Shown here: positions 1 through 13,898 of the stretch, one piece after another | Position numbering within the stretch: position 1 is the first letter of the stretch | Layout of the letters: each line of letters starts with the position of its first letter | Origin: Trichoderma breve | Taxonomy: Eukaryota; Ascomycota; Sordariomycetes; Hypocreales; Hypocreaceae | Length of the DNA: 64,000 nucleotides | Direction of reading: 5' to 3' | Assembly: GCF_028502605.1 (NCBI RefSeq) | Contig: NC_079234.1 | Span: forward strand, 5,828,001 to 5,892,000 | Made by a program: the position numbers and the translations under genes | Notes under the pieces: generated by a model | What the model saw: only the letters and a program-made list of their open reading frames with translations | What the model was told of the DNA's origin: nothing | The model's database searches: none

Positions 1-2856
<2,856 letters not shown>

Positions 2857-2872
2857 TTTAAGAATATAGTTA

Positions 2873-2964
2873 TTAATTTATTGTGGTTTCAACGCTATCT
2901 TGTGTAAGTAGCAACTGAAGAACAGCTTTATGATTTCTTCTTGCAGTACATAACAATGGCGCCG
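2873..2964 (-). pseudogene. Out-of-frame ankyrin repeat unit beyond the NLR stop codon
   Basis: Directly 3' of the NLR stop codon (2974-2976) the minus strand still encodes a recognisable ankyrin unit in another frame, reading APLLCTARRNHKAVLQLLL and then TQD before a TAA at 2873. It matches the PLLWAAxxGHxAVVQLLLTQD units of the intact array. No AG acceptor lies between the last in-frame codons and this unit, so splicing is unlikely to bring it back. It looks like a fifteenth repeat lost by a frameshift or stop in the C-terminus. Confidence 0.7.
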
Positions 2965-2973
2965 ATCGCATTG

Positions 2974-5900
2974 TCACGTCAACCGATATTTACTCATGCC
3001 ATCTTGTGCAAGTAGTAGCTGAACAACATCTTTATGACCACGCTTAACAGCCCATAACAGCGGCGTCAGGCCGTTGTTATCCTTGCAATCTGGATCAACG
3101 CCTTGTGTAAGTAGTAGCTGAACAACAGATTCGTGGCCATTTGCAGCAGCCCATAACAGCGGTGTCTGGCCGCAGTTATCCTTACAATCCGGGTCAACGC
3201 CTTGTGTAAGTAGTAGCTGAACCACAACTTCGTGGCCATTTGCAGCAGCCAATAATAGGGGCGTCCGATCATATATATCTCGGCAGCTTAGATTAAGATC
3301 TTGTGCAAGCAATAGCTGAATAACAGCTTCATGACCACTCTTAGCAGCCCATAACAGTGGTGTCCGACTGAATTCATCCTCGCAATCTGGGTCAATGTCA
3401 TCTTGTGTCAGGAGTAGCTGGACAACAGCTTTATGGCTATTTGTAATAGCATATAATAATGGTGTTTTGCCGCGGTCATCTTTATGGTTTAAATTAACAC
3501 CAACTTGCGTAAGCATCTGAACAACACCTTCATTACCATTTGCAGCGGCCAACAATAGGGGTGTCCTGTTCTCTGCATCCTTGCAATCTGGGTCAACACC
3601 ATGCGCCAGTATCATCTGAACAATAGCTTCGTGGCCACTCGTAGCAGCCCATAGCAATGCTTGCTCACCACTGTAATTTAAATTGATGCCGCCTTGTGCA
3701 AGGACCACTTGAACAACAGCTTCGTGACCAATTGCAGCGGCCAGTAGTAGGGGTGACTGCATATATGTATTCTTGGAATCTGGGTCAACACCATGCGCAA
3801 GCAGCACCTGAACAACGGCTTCGTGACCTCTCATAGCAGCTACCGATACAAGTGTCTGGTTTGTTGAAGGGCTTCTATAATTTGGGTCAACATCTTGCGT
3901 AAGTAACATCTGAACAATAGCCTCGTGGCCATTCTCAGTAGCCCATAAAAGTGGTGTATGGTCGTATTTATCCTTATTATCTGGATCAACATCATGTGCA
4001 AGCAGCATCTTCACAATAGCTTCGTGGCCATTTCTAGCAGCCCATAAAAGTGGCGTCTGGTCGAATTTATCCTTATTATCTGGATCAGTATCATCATGTG
4101 CAAGCAGCATCTTAACAATAACTTCGTAGCCATTTCTAGCAGCCCATAAAAGTGGTGTCTGGCCGTATTTATCCTTGTTATTTGGATCAATGTCATCTTG
4201 CGCAAGCAGCAGCTGAGTTATATCTTCGTGACCCCTCTTAGTAGCCAATAACAGAGGTGTCTGACCGTAATCATCCTCATGGTTTAGGCCAAGGCTACTT
4301 TTCTCAAGGAGCAGCTGAACAGCACCTTTATAGCCATTTTCAGCAGCCCATGATAGCAACTTCGCGTCCTGGATATTCGCCTCGTTCCAACGAGAATCTG
4401 AAATTCCACCATCTCTGTACCAAGTAGTCTGTGATGGTGACATCCTGTTGCAGGCATCGTCAAGCAGTGCACTAGGCCCTCGTAATGAAAGAAATGCGCA
4501 GATTAACGTTTCATCACCTGCTGCTTGGAGATAATGAAGGATGCCTGCCTTGCGTCTGAAAGTAAAATCACGTCTAAATATTCTCGAACTAGTTTTATTC
4601 CAGCGATACAGTTCGCAGAGTTCATGAAGTGGCGATCCTGGTGGTAACTTTGCTGCTAACGTTTTTAAGAATACATGAACTGCTTGATAATTATTGATGG
4701 CAAGCGCCGCAAATATTGGAGTGCCATAACGCTCAGTTTCGTCTTCTATATCAAAAAACGAAAATTTCTTAGGATGGATGCCAATCAAGTTCACCAGATT
4801 TCTTTCTGCAAGAATGTAGAGGAGACTGACTGAATCCGTATATCGCCGGATTTGATGTTGCTCAAAGGTGTTGTGTAGAGTTATCCACTTTTTAAGAGGA
4901 AAATCGGCCAGAAAATGTTCCTGACCTATACCGTTTTGCTGGACACCATTGGCGTGATGAAGCGCGTTGAGTACCGCATATTCAAGAAATGGATAATTTA
5001 AGCTAATTGTATGCCGCAATTGTGCTGTCTCAGATGCTGGCGGTAGAGGATCTATTATACCAATGTCTTGAAGGACCAAGCTGTTCAGCTGAGCCAAGCA
5101 ACAATTCTTTAGAAGTTTGTGGCTATTCCCCCTGAAGTTACCGGAAGTTTCGAACCATTCTGACTCGTATTTATTGAGCAAGAAGTCTCTGACAGACTCG
5201 TGGATGAATTGGACTTCCGAAGCTTTGTTTCGTGTGACTTCAGCTAGGCCCTTTGAAGAGCTACTCACGAAAGTTTTTATCTCCTCGAACGCAATGTCAT
5301 CTTGGTCCCAATAGCCCAGGCACTCTGTGTCGTGACTAAGCTGGACCGCGAAATAAAGTTCTTGTGGCTTCAGTGGACGATTTGAGAAGAGAATCCATAT
5401 GAGACAATGGCGTAGCCGATCAAGGTCCTCGCTGTCTCTCGTAAGAATCATCTCAAACAAGTCGTTTAGTTCAGGTGGAATTTCTTTCAGGCGATCACGC
5501 ATCTTTTTGATTGAGATAGAGGTATTAGGGTATTCCCGATTGAGAATATCAAGAACCAATACGACCCAAAGAAAAATATTGGAAGACCTGTCGAGAATCT
5601 CAGATCGTAGCAAGAGAGCTTGGTTCGATTTCCCTAGCCTGAGTTTAGAGTTTATGTAATATTCAATATCCTTTGTATGACCAGGTTCATCTTCGAGGTT
5701 CACTTCAATACCCTTTCCTATTGTGATCGTCGGATAATGTCGACTTGAAAAGCAGACCTGCAACCGGATTTGCAACTCTTGTGCACTCTCGCATAGCTCT
5801 TCGAAGAAGCACAGCATGTCCGCAACCTGATTCTTATTACATTCGTCCAGCGCATCGATAAATATTGTTAGCGACCGATTACCGAGTTCTCGTGCGGCAT

Positions 5901-7478
5901 GCGCAAGTGTCTGCTTTAATGCTTTCTCGTTCCATCCGTTCCGTTGTATAACTTTGGCACCATCTCTCGTCATCCACTCTAAACCTTTTTGCGTCTCTGG
6001 CACCTTTTGAAAGAGTTGGTGAAGAAGTGAACGATAAAGTCCCATCGTTGACTTCTCTTCTACTGTACCTCGCGCGAGGAAGAAGAATGACAATATTATT
6101 TGCAACGAATCTCCTTTGGCGTTGACTTTGGTCCTTTCAAACAGGAATTTCATGAGAGTTGACTTCCCGGTGCCAGGATGACCTTTAATCCAAAGAAATC
6201 CACCATGATTTGGCCGTTGTGATGCGTCGTTCCAGGATATGTATTCGAGCTTGTCGAGAAACCAGCAGCAGGTCCTCCCTTGAGCTGCTGTTAAGTTCAT
6301 TAGGCGCTCGTCGATCTTGTCAAAATAGAGCTGTTCTATTAATGACTTCTTCACCTCGTTGTCCGTCGTTTCCGTAGCTGGATGTTTTCCCCGCTCAGCG
6401 TAACATTGACGCTTCCTATCTTCATTTCCAGAGGCAGAGCCTTCTTCATCGAGTTTGCGTTTGGGTGATACATCCACGGAGGGCATTGGAACCACTACCA
6501 AAAGAGATTAGATTAAGCGAACATTAGACAGCGGTTGATGTACGCACTATTTTCTGGAAGTATCTCTGCCAAGACTGCTCTTGCGTACGCAGCAGCCATT
6601 GCGGCGGCATACGGCTGCCACTCATCATTCTTATGTTCGTCTCCATAGTCACAAACCCCTCGGATGATACCGACTGGAATTTGGTCCATCGTCCCAGCCG
6701 CCTCCATCTCGAGGCCAATGATGTTGTATTTGTCTCTCAACTCGTTCCGCTTGTCGGCGTTCTTCATCAATTTGTCGCCCGAGCCTATTGGCCCGTACCA
6801 TACACGAATGCGCTCCGAATCTGGCCTTAGCTCTCGTACCACAGGACATTCGATTCCATTCTCATTAATTTGATATAGCATGTCTCGGCCTTGTCCCGGA
6901 TCTGCAAAAGTGCCAAAGGCGTGTTCTTTGTGTTCAATTCTCTTGTAGTGCTGCATGACATCATTTGAATTGTTGGGCGCCCTGAGCTTGATACTACCAA
7001 TGGCTGACCTAACCACCGTTGCTGTTTTCGCCAGCGCATGGCCAGCACGGAGAAGCTGAAATCCCTCCGTGCCAGTCTCTTTACCCAGGTCATAGTCTAC
7101 TAGACCAGCATTGTCACCCACTGGTAACCCCACGAGAACATCACCGAGACGAATATCCAGTGGTGGGTTTCGTGAGAGGTTTGGGAGACCCGCTGCGATG
7201 CCAACCAACAACCCAAACCAAAGATTTGGGAAGAACTTTTTAATCTGGGTTGCGAGAGCGGCAGCAGATCTTGTTCCATACACTTCTCCGGCTGGTAGCG
7301 TCGCGATAATGATGTTGTGTCCGCAAGCATCTCCAGCTTGGAAGACATAGTCATCCCCCGGTGTCAGTGGAAATCTGCCTCTGTGTCGATTATCCAACAG
7401 ATGCAACGCAGCCTGCGCCTCGATTTCCAGCGGCGCAATCCATGCGACAGTATAAAGTCTAGGATCCAACTCCGCCAT
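2974..7478 (-). CDS. NLR-type STAND protein: PNP_UDP phosphorylase domain, NACHT, ankyrin repeats
   Basis: Two exons, complement(2974-6494, 6548-7478), 1483 residues. A 53-nt intron (6495-6547; donor GTGCGT, acceptor GGTAG, branch CTTAATC) joins what look like two separate ORFs: phase 1 ends on ..PEN plus one base and continues as MVPMPS. Other nearby donors break the frame. Residues about 8-300 form a nucleoside phosphorylase-like (PNP_UDP_1) domain starting WIAPLEIEA. A Lys/Arg-rich linker follows. The NACHT has Walker A GHPGTGKST (about 415-423) and Walker B TIFIDALDE. Fourteen ankyrin repeats of about 33 residues run from about 1019 to the C-terminus. Fungal proteins of this plan are STAND receptors linked to non-self recognition and programmed cell death; here the N-terminal enzyme-like domain would be the effector and the ankyrins the sensor. 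The start at 7478 fits the family N-terminus. The neighbour on the other strand is a GTPase. Confidence 0.9.
2983..4375 (-). repeat. Tandem ankyrin-coding repeats, 14 units of about 99-102 bp
   Basis: Within the NLR, fourteen consecutive units share the core TPLLWAAxNGHEAVVQLLLAQ followed by a DPDCKD-type loop. Several neighbours are near-identical at the DNA level, including third positions (the two units around 3970-4160 and the two around 3070-3260), while loop residues vary. Such high internal conservation is known in a subset of fungal NLR repeat domains and indicates recent unit exchange. Confidence 0.85.
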
Positions 7479-8610
7479 CAGAGTAAACGGTTATGGATAG
7501 ATGGAATTATTCATATTATGTATCGGCGATCGAGTAGAAGAAATACGCTCCGCGTTCGCGATCTTCGCCGTTTTGGGGTTTCCGCTTCACTTGTCGAACT
7601 GGGTAGACGTAAGTCTGAAGTCGGAGAATTGACTATCATTTAGGAAAACTGAGCTTCAGAAAAACTTAAAACTCCAACATTTAGGATATTCGCGCCACCG
7701 AGGCTGCGATGAAAGAGGAAGGGTAAAAAAAGGATGAAGTAACGATTGATGGAAAGGAAGAGTGAGGCTGATTATTCCAATGCCTGTATGCACTGCGCCC
7801 ACCTCAGCCGCGCGAAATGCCCAAAAGCCTAACCAAATCGAATTTGTTGATGATTGGTTGGTCAAACGCGTCTGTCCCTGGTCACTCATCGGCTAACACG
7901 TTTGTTGATATAACGGTATTCCTGAATGGCCGGGAAAAAATTACTCGCACAAAGGTCAGTATGTTCTTCTAGTTGACGTTCTAAAGTTTGTGTCAAGGAC
8001 TTGCAGGGCGGAGCGCTTCGCCAGTAATCTGCATGCGCTCAATAATCAAGAATAGCACGTCCTACGACCAAGATGGATGTGGCTAAATCCCATATATTTT
8101 ACAATTGGTTCCGGATGGTTCGCATGTTGAAGCAGAACCAAAACCACCTGTACGTAGGATATTGCAAATATCAGCTATACTAGAGAGGTAATAGTCGTAT
8201 CATTGGTACCTTCTCTTCGTTTAATAGCAACCAGGATGCGTTCGCAGATTCACACTTGACTTCAATTATTCTGGACGAGAAGCCCCATGTTGTGTGATGG
8301 CCTTTATCAGGAACCAATGTTGAAGTAATTGGCAGCATCCAATTGAGCGAGGATAGTTGCCTCATCTCTCCTCTTCATTACAGAATGATCGGTTGGCAGT
8401 TCGCGTCTTCAGAATGGCTGCCTTGGGTGGCAAGAGTTCAAGGCCTATCAAATCCAAGCGCCTTACTAGCGGGTGACGTAACGCCGTTTCAAGCCAGGCC
8501 ACATTGAAGCCCAAACATGAGTTTCCAATATTTTCATCCAGCATTCTTAAAAACCGGAGACAGGACATTTTACTCTTTAAAATATCTCGAACTTTCGTTT
8601 CATTAAAACA
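7479..8610. promoter_or_regulatory. Divergent intergenic region between the NLR and the GTPase
   Basis: About 1.1 kb separates the two divergent start codons, so it must hold both promoters. I see no clear TATA box or known operator. On the minus strand at about 8365-8590 a stretch reads like a leucine-rich remnant (see findings). Nothing else is recognised. Confidence 0.5.
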
Positions 8611-9934
8611 ATGGCGATAATCAGCACCCCCGACGTCTCCGATGACGAGTTTGCAATGGTCAATTCGACCACCTCCGACAGCCCTGCCCCAGTCTCTTAT
8701 CAGACTCCCAAGCTCATCAGCGGTCTCCAACCAAACCAGCATCCCTCGAAAACAAATTCAGACAGTGCTGGCGATGCTGTTACCGAAAAGCCTTCTTCCT
8801 CTCGCATTGATGGTTCCATTCTCGACTCACAGACAAAGGACGGCAGCCACACAGGATTTTTCCAAGATGTTACCGGCCTGAAGAACAGCGTAAAATCGCT
8901 GTACAAGAAGTTCACCAGCAAAGATATATTGATTGCTGTCATGGGGTATAACTATGCTCCAATTCCAACTGTTAAATACTTGGCTTACGCTTTAAACCCA
9001 GGATGACGGGATCCGGAAAGACGACATTCATTGCAAATGCGACCGGGCGGACAGACCTAAAGATTGGTCATAATCTTACTTCATGTACGACCATCAGACG
9101 GCTCAGCATGTTCTCACGCTTGGCTAACTCATTTTCACCAAAGGCACACAAGAAATACAAATCATCGAGACGATACTTGACGGCCGTACTGTCCGCTTTG
9201 TGGATACCCCGGGCTTCTCCGACACATATCTCTCAGATACCGAAGTCCTAGAAATGATCGCAAACTACCTGTCGGCAGGGTACTCCAAAGAAATGCGCCT
9301 CTCAGGCATAATCTATCTTCACCCCATCTCAGATAACCGTGTTACCCACCATGCGACTAAAAATCTTGACATGTTTCGAAAACTAACGGGGGAGAAGAAC
9401 CTCAAGAATGTAATACTGGCAACTAGCATGTGGGACAAGGTTACCCCAGAGGAAGGCTTAAATCGCGAGTTGGAACTCAGGAACAAATTTTGGAGCGTAT
9501 TCATAACATTCGGTGCAAAATACTGCCGACAAGATACGTCGGCCAAGTCGGCTAAACAAATCACATCCATGCTCATGGAAAACGAGCCTTTTTATCTGGA
9601 GCTGCAGGAGGAGATGGGAAAAGACAACAAGGCGCTCAAAGACACAGCAGCAGGGAGGGAGATTATGAGCCAACTCTCACTACTCAAGGAACAACAACAA
9701 AGAGAGCTTACCGAGATGAAGGAGATGCTTTTGCGGACCGCCGCTGAGGAGAACAAGGCTGCTTTGGCTGCACTCGAAAAGCATTATAAGAAGATGATGC
9801 ACGGCATGGAAAAAACGATATCGGACGAGCGGCGGATGAATGAAGAGGCGGCCAGATCAAGTGATGAGAAGATCAAGGAATTAACGGAGAGAATCCACAA
9901 GCTCGAGAAGAAAGGGTCATGCGTTGTCATGTAA
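8611..9934 (+). CDS. AIG1-like P-loop GTPase with coiled coil and C-terminal CaaX box
   Basis: Three exons, join(8611-8945, 9002-9084, 9144-9934), 402 residues. Intron 1 (56 nt, GTATAA..CCCAG) and intron 2 (59 nt, GTACGA..AAAG, branch CTAAC) restore a continuous G domain. G1 is GMTGSGKTT (112-120), G3 is DTPG (160-163) and G4 is TSMWDK (233-238), the spacing of AIG1/IMAP-type and septin-like GTPases. Residues 1-110 are polar and probably disordered. About 305-395 is a charged heptad-like coiled coil. The protein ends CVVM, a good CaaX motif with Met at the last place, predicting farnesylation and membrane attachment. Proteins of this family are abundant and poorly studied in fungi. Divergence from an NLR suggests, but does not prove, a shared role. 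Start choice: first ATG of the open frame, with no conserved N-terminus to test it. Confidence 0.85.
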
Positions 9935-10706
9935 TTTATACGGACGGGGTCTATAGCATTAACACCTGATATTTCACCACAATTGCATCAAAGCTATATA
10001 AGTAAGATCATTTATACATGCTACCTACTTTATTTCTGTATCGCCAAGTAGATTTCTGAAACGTCCTAGTGGATCTTCTCGATACAGAGTAATCTCGTCC
10101 GCCGTAGCCAAAGTGGTGCGCACTCAGGTACAGATGTTTTGGACGGTATTGTCGCAGATCCCCTTGAGTTACACTGAATCTCAACGCTCGCAACACATTC
10201 CATGACTGAATTTAAACGATTATATGAGCTATCGCTCTATGGAGTTGTCAGGCGGATGGAGAAAGATATTTGCTCCATCATTATGAACTTTGGACCACCC
10301 ATCATCTCAGCCAAATTCCTCAGTGCCAGGTGCATTTCCGGGCAGTCCGCACCCGTCTGGCTACTCACGGGAGAAGACTCCAGCAGATATAGTCGGTGAG
10401 CTACTGTCTATATCTGGAGTATATAGGATCTGTTCCATCTAACTTTATATTTGCTGACTTGTCACGTGGATCTGTGTGACCACTCTCCTTCGTCAAGCCC
10501 ACCTTCTGTTTGCCGCCGTTTGCTGCTGTTTGCATATAACTTTTCCCTCCTACATAGATCAGTATAGCAAGACACGGAGAGTTTTGCACCTTTCAGCTTG
10601 TCAATATTTAAATGGGTTTCCCGGGCTTACCACTGCCACTATTATCCATATTACCTTGCCGCCCACAACCCTGTCACAACCACTTTCAACTCTCAGTTGA
10701 CAAAGG
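9935..10706. other. Intergenic region between GTPase and P450
   Basis: No gene is supported. It contains one CACGTG E-box-type site (about 10463-10468) and a pyrimidine-rich stretch just before the P450 start, usual for fungal promoters. Confidence 0.5.
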
Positions 10707-12573
10707 ATGTATCTTTTACTTGAAATCATCGATAGGTTGACGATATTACAGGGTGCCGTCCTTGCCTTTGGCCTCTGGGCCGTATATAAGCTTCTGCAAG
10801 CAATCTACAACATAACCTTACACCCTCTTGCAGGTTTTCCTGGACCAGTATTGGCAGGTACTTCATATTGGTATGAAGGCTACTTCGACTTGATCCTATG
10901 GGGTAGATATACCAGCGAAATAGCACGCATGCATGAGAAATACGGTAACCTCGAAGTTTGATGATGCTTGATGGATCCAAGCTAAAACCAGCCAGGTCCT
11001 ATTGTGCGAATTAATCCTGACGAGCTTCATTGCAGCGACCCTCATTTTATAGATGAGATATTTGCTATCGGAACTAGGAAAAGGAACAAACCAGCACATC
11101 AATTGAGTCCGTTAAGAGAGTATGTTTTCACCAACTTCCCATGAAAATGTCTTAGTTCGTCAATTGCTGAGATACACTCTAGCGCCACATTCTCAGGCTT
11201 TGGCACTGCGGATCATAATCTTCATAAACTACGACGAGCTCCCTTGACCAAGTTCTTCTCAAAACTTCAAATAACCAAATTGGAGCCAGAAATTCACAAA
11301 GCTGTTCATCTTCTTGGTGACAAGCTGCTTCGATTTGCGAATAAGAAAGAGCCATTTGACCTGACCTCGGCATATAGCTGCTTCACTTCTGACATTATAG
11401 CTGAATACTGTTTCGGTGAAAACTTAGGATTTCTTCAACAAGATGGCATTAAGCCCAATTTCAGGCGGGCCATTTTCACGGTTCTCAACGCAACCTACGT
11501 CTTGAGATTTATACCTTGGCTCAAGCCACTGGCGCTGACGGTTCCATAGTAAGAAAAGCTTGAGCTCAATGACTATGGCCTTTTGCTGATATTCTCGGTA
11601 CAGTATAGCCAAATACCTCTCTGAAGATGTAGGAATGCTTGCAGAGACTTTGAATGTATGTGAATTCTATTGATAAGAATTATTAGATCATGGATGCATA
11701 TTAACACAGGAACTTCAGGTCACCATACCAAAATGGATCAAAGAGACCAAAGTCGAGATGGACGCTGGAATTGTCAGAGAACGAGAGACAATATTTGCCT
11801 CTTTGTTTCGGTCAAATCTTCCTGATGAAGAAAAAACAGTTGCACGCTTCGCTGGAGAGACTGCGGCGCTTTTCGGCGCAGGCACTGAGACAACAAGCTG
11901 GACGTTGGCGGTTATAACTTACTATCTTCTGACACGGCCTGAGATTCTCAAAAAACTTACCGAAGAGCTTCGAACTGTCGTCGATGATCCCAAATCACTT
12001 CCACCTTGGTCAACACTCGAACAGTTGCCCTACCTAAACGCTGTGATGACTGAAGGACTGCGACTCTCTTATGGTGTGTCTGGTCGTACTGCACGAGTCG
12101 CGACCGAAGAGGATCTTGTGTACCACGGCACGTGGACTCCAAAGGGTTCCAACGCTTCTATAACCCTGGACTATGTGGTACCTCGGGGAATGGCAATTGG
12201 CATGACATGTGTCATTATGCATCATGATGAAGACATCTTTCCTGATTCACATAACTTTATACCAGAAAGATGGCTCGTAAAAGGTAAACAAAGAAGAGAT
12301 ATGGAGCGCTCATTCTTTACGTTCGGCAAAGGAAGCCGTCAATGCTTAGGAATGAAGTGAGTACTTTGATATCTGCATGTTACTATGCACGATTGTTGAC
12401 TTTATTCTGGTAGTCTGGCGCATTGCGAGTTATACCTCGCTCTTACGGCACTCATATTCCGGGTATACCCACGCATGCAACTCTACGAAACCACGGTCGA
12501 AGATGTCACGTATGACCACGATTTGTTAGTTCCAGTGGCAAAGGGTAATGGGGTAAAAGTTGTCATTACGTGA
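10707..12573 (+). CDS. Cytochrome P450 monooxygenase, CYP58-like
   Basis: Six exons, join(10707-10944, 10996-11119, 11183-11548, 11604-11655, 11710-12356, 12414-12573), 528 residues, normal for the family. All introns are 51-63 nt with GT..AG ends and compatible phases; intron 2 has a second possible acceptor at 11154-11155, but that intron would be only 36 nt. An N-terminal membrane anchor (about 13-33) is followed by the proline hinge HPLAGFPGP. The oxygen-binding helix has AGTETT (317-322), the ExxR motif is E375-R378, and the haem loop [10 protein letters not shown] carries the ligand C472. It is an ER-bound haem oxygenase. The early segment ([23 protein letters not shown]) resembles the trichodiene-oxygenase (TRI4/CYP58) group, so a terpenoid or polyketide substrate is possible; the substrate cannot be read from sequence. 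Confidence 0.9.
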
Positions 12574-12965
12574 ATAGGCATCATAGAAGAGAGAGGAGGA
12601 GGAAATAAATGGCAAGATGATACTTGGGTCTGAAGTCATTAAGACAGTGCAACCGGATCATTTTAGCTTTAGGAATCCGTTGGCCATGGTTCTCTATCTA
12701 CTCTCCTTGGATGTAACATCAGCAGTCGCCTATATGCTCGTTAAGATCGCAAGATATTCAAGCTGACGCTGCTTTAATCTAAATGGCCCTTGGGCAACTC
12801 CTTTTCAAGAATTCAGATGGTCAATTTTTGGTTTATTAAATGCTACGCTAAATCATGCTTATTCAAGCAGGATTTCAAGCAGGAATTAGTTGCCACTGCT
12901 TGATACCAGCCTGGGTAGAATAATACAGTGAGGTAAGTAACGACATAAATTCCTATTTTCTTTTC
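12574..12965. other. Intergenic region between convergent P450 and hydrolase genes
   Basis: It holds the 3' ends of two convergent genes. A short direct repeat CAAGCAGGA appears twice (about 12865-12885). Nothing else is recognised. Confidence 0.4.
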
Positions 12966-13898
12966 TTACTGAGTGAGTGCATTTGCGTAAAACTCAACAA
13001 GTTTCGGCGCCGACTCTGTTAAATCATCGTACAAATCGAAATGATTCTTGCCTTTGACGATGAACACTTCCTTAGGCTCCCTTGCCCCCTCCACCGCCGT
13101 CTTGCTATAGTGTAGAGTTTCAGCCTCACTACCAGCAATCATTAACAAAGGTCGTGGCGAGATGAGATGTTGATAATTAAACGAGTCGTAACCAATCATT
13201 AAATCGTAGCTCGATGGAGGAACCCTCTGATCGGATCGAGCATGGTTGCCGCGCTTTGTGCCATAGTATGCGGCAGCCGACTTAAAGAACGAAGGTGAAT
13301 CCTCTGGCACGGCAGATGCTTCGGTTTCAAACATACGAGGTGCTTGAGCTTTGGTATCATTGGCATGGGCAGTACGCCAGTCTCCCGCGGCCTTGAGAGC
13401 GCCAGCGATGGCCTCAGGTGACTCTTTATTGTTACTTTCGTAGAGACCACCATTGCGTGTCATCCGACCTACACAGGCAGCGCTGACTGTTCCAAGAGCC
13501 TTGATGCGGGTGTCAGATTGTGCAGCATACGAGGTATATCCACCTGATGCGCAGATTCCTAGGACACCGATTCTCTCGGGGTCGACTTTGCCCTTCAAAG
13601 TAGTCAAGTACGTAACCGCAGCCTTATTATCCTCAACGCGCTGGTGGGGATCCTCTAGTCCACGGGGCTCGCCGCTGCTTTCACCTTGATAGCCAGCATC
13701 AAATGTCAAGGCGTAGAATCCCGCTGAGGATAGGGCTCGGGCATAGTCTGCTGATGTCTGTTCTTTGACTCCCGTCATGGGATGGCTCACCACAATGGCA
13801 GCGCCTTTGCGGTTGGGGGATCCATCAGCTGGCTTATAGAGCTCTCCGCTGATGGTAAGCATGAATGATGGAAACGTGATCTTAATGGGTGAAGACAT
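12966..13898 (-). CDS. Alpha/beta hydrolase of the YcjY/dienelactone hydrolase type
   Basis: 310 residues, one exon. I place the start at 13898 (MSSPIKITF) rather than the upstream in-frame ATG at 13979: the family begins with this strand and the extra 27 residues are not family-like. The fold is visible as an early beta-sheet, the oxyanion segment SHPMTG, the nucleophile elbow GICASGGY (Ser nucleophile), an acidic residue after IAGSEAE and the catalytic His in GKNHFDLY. Close fungal relatives include thiohydrolases of polyketide clusters (PsoB-like) and many uncharacterised hydrolases; the substrate is unknown. No signal peptide, so probably cytosolic. It converges on the P450 and diverges from the aldo/keto reductase, which makes a small tailoring-enzyme group plausible. 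Confidence 0.85.
   Translation of the reverse strand: MSSPIKITFPSFMLTISGELYKPADGSPNRKGAAIVVSHPMTGVKEQTSADYARALSSAGFYALTFDAGYQGESSGEPRGLEDPHQRVEDNKAAVTYLTTLKGKVDPERIGVLGICASGGYTSYAAQSDTRIKALGTVSAACVGRMTRNGGLYESNNKESPEAIAGALKAAGDWRTAHANDTKAQAPRMFETEASAVPEDSPSFFKSAAAYYGTKRGNHARSDQRVPPSSYDLMIGYDSFNYQHLISPRPLLMIAGSEAETLHYSKTAVEGAREPKEVFIVKGKNHFDLYDDLTESAPKLVEFYANALTQ

Noticed and set aside
11120..11155. 36-nt version of P450 intron 2 using the earlier acceptor
   Set aside because: In frame, but below the normal minimum intron size; the 63-nt version fits the other introns and the family alignment.
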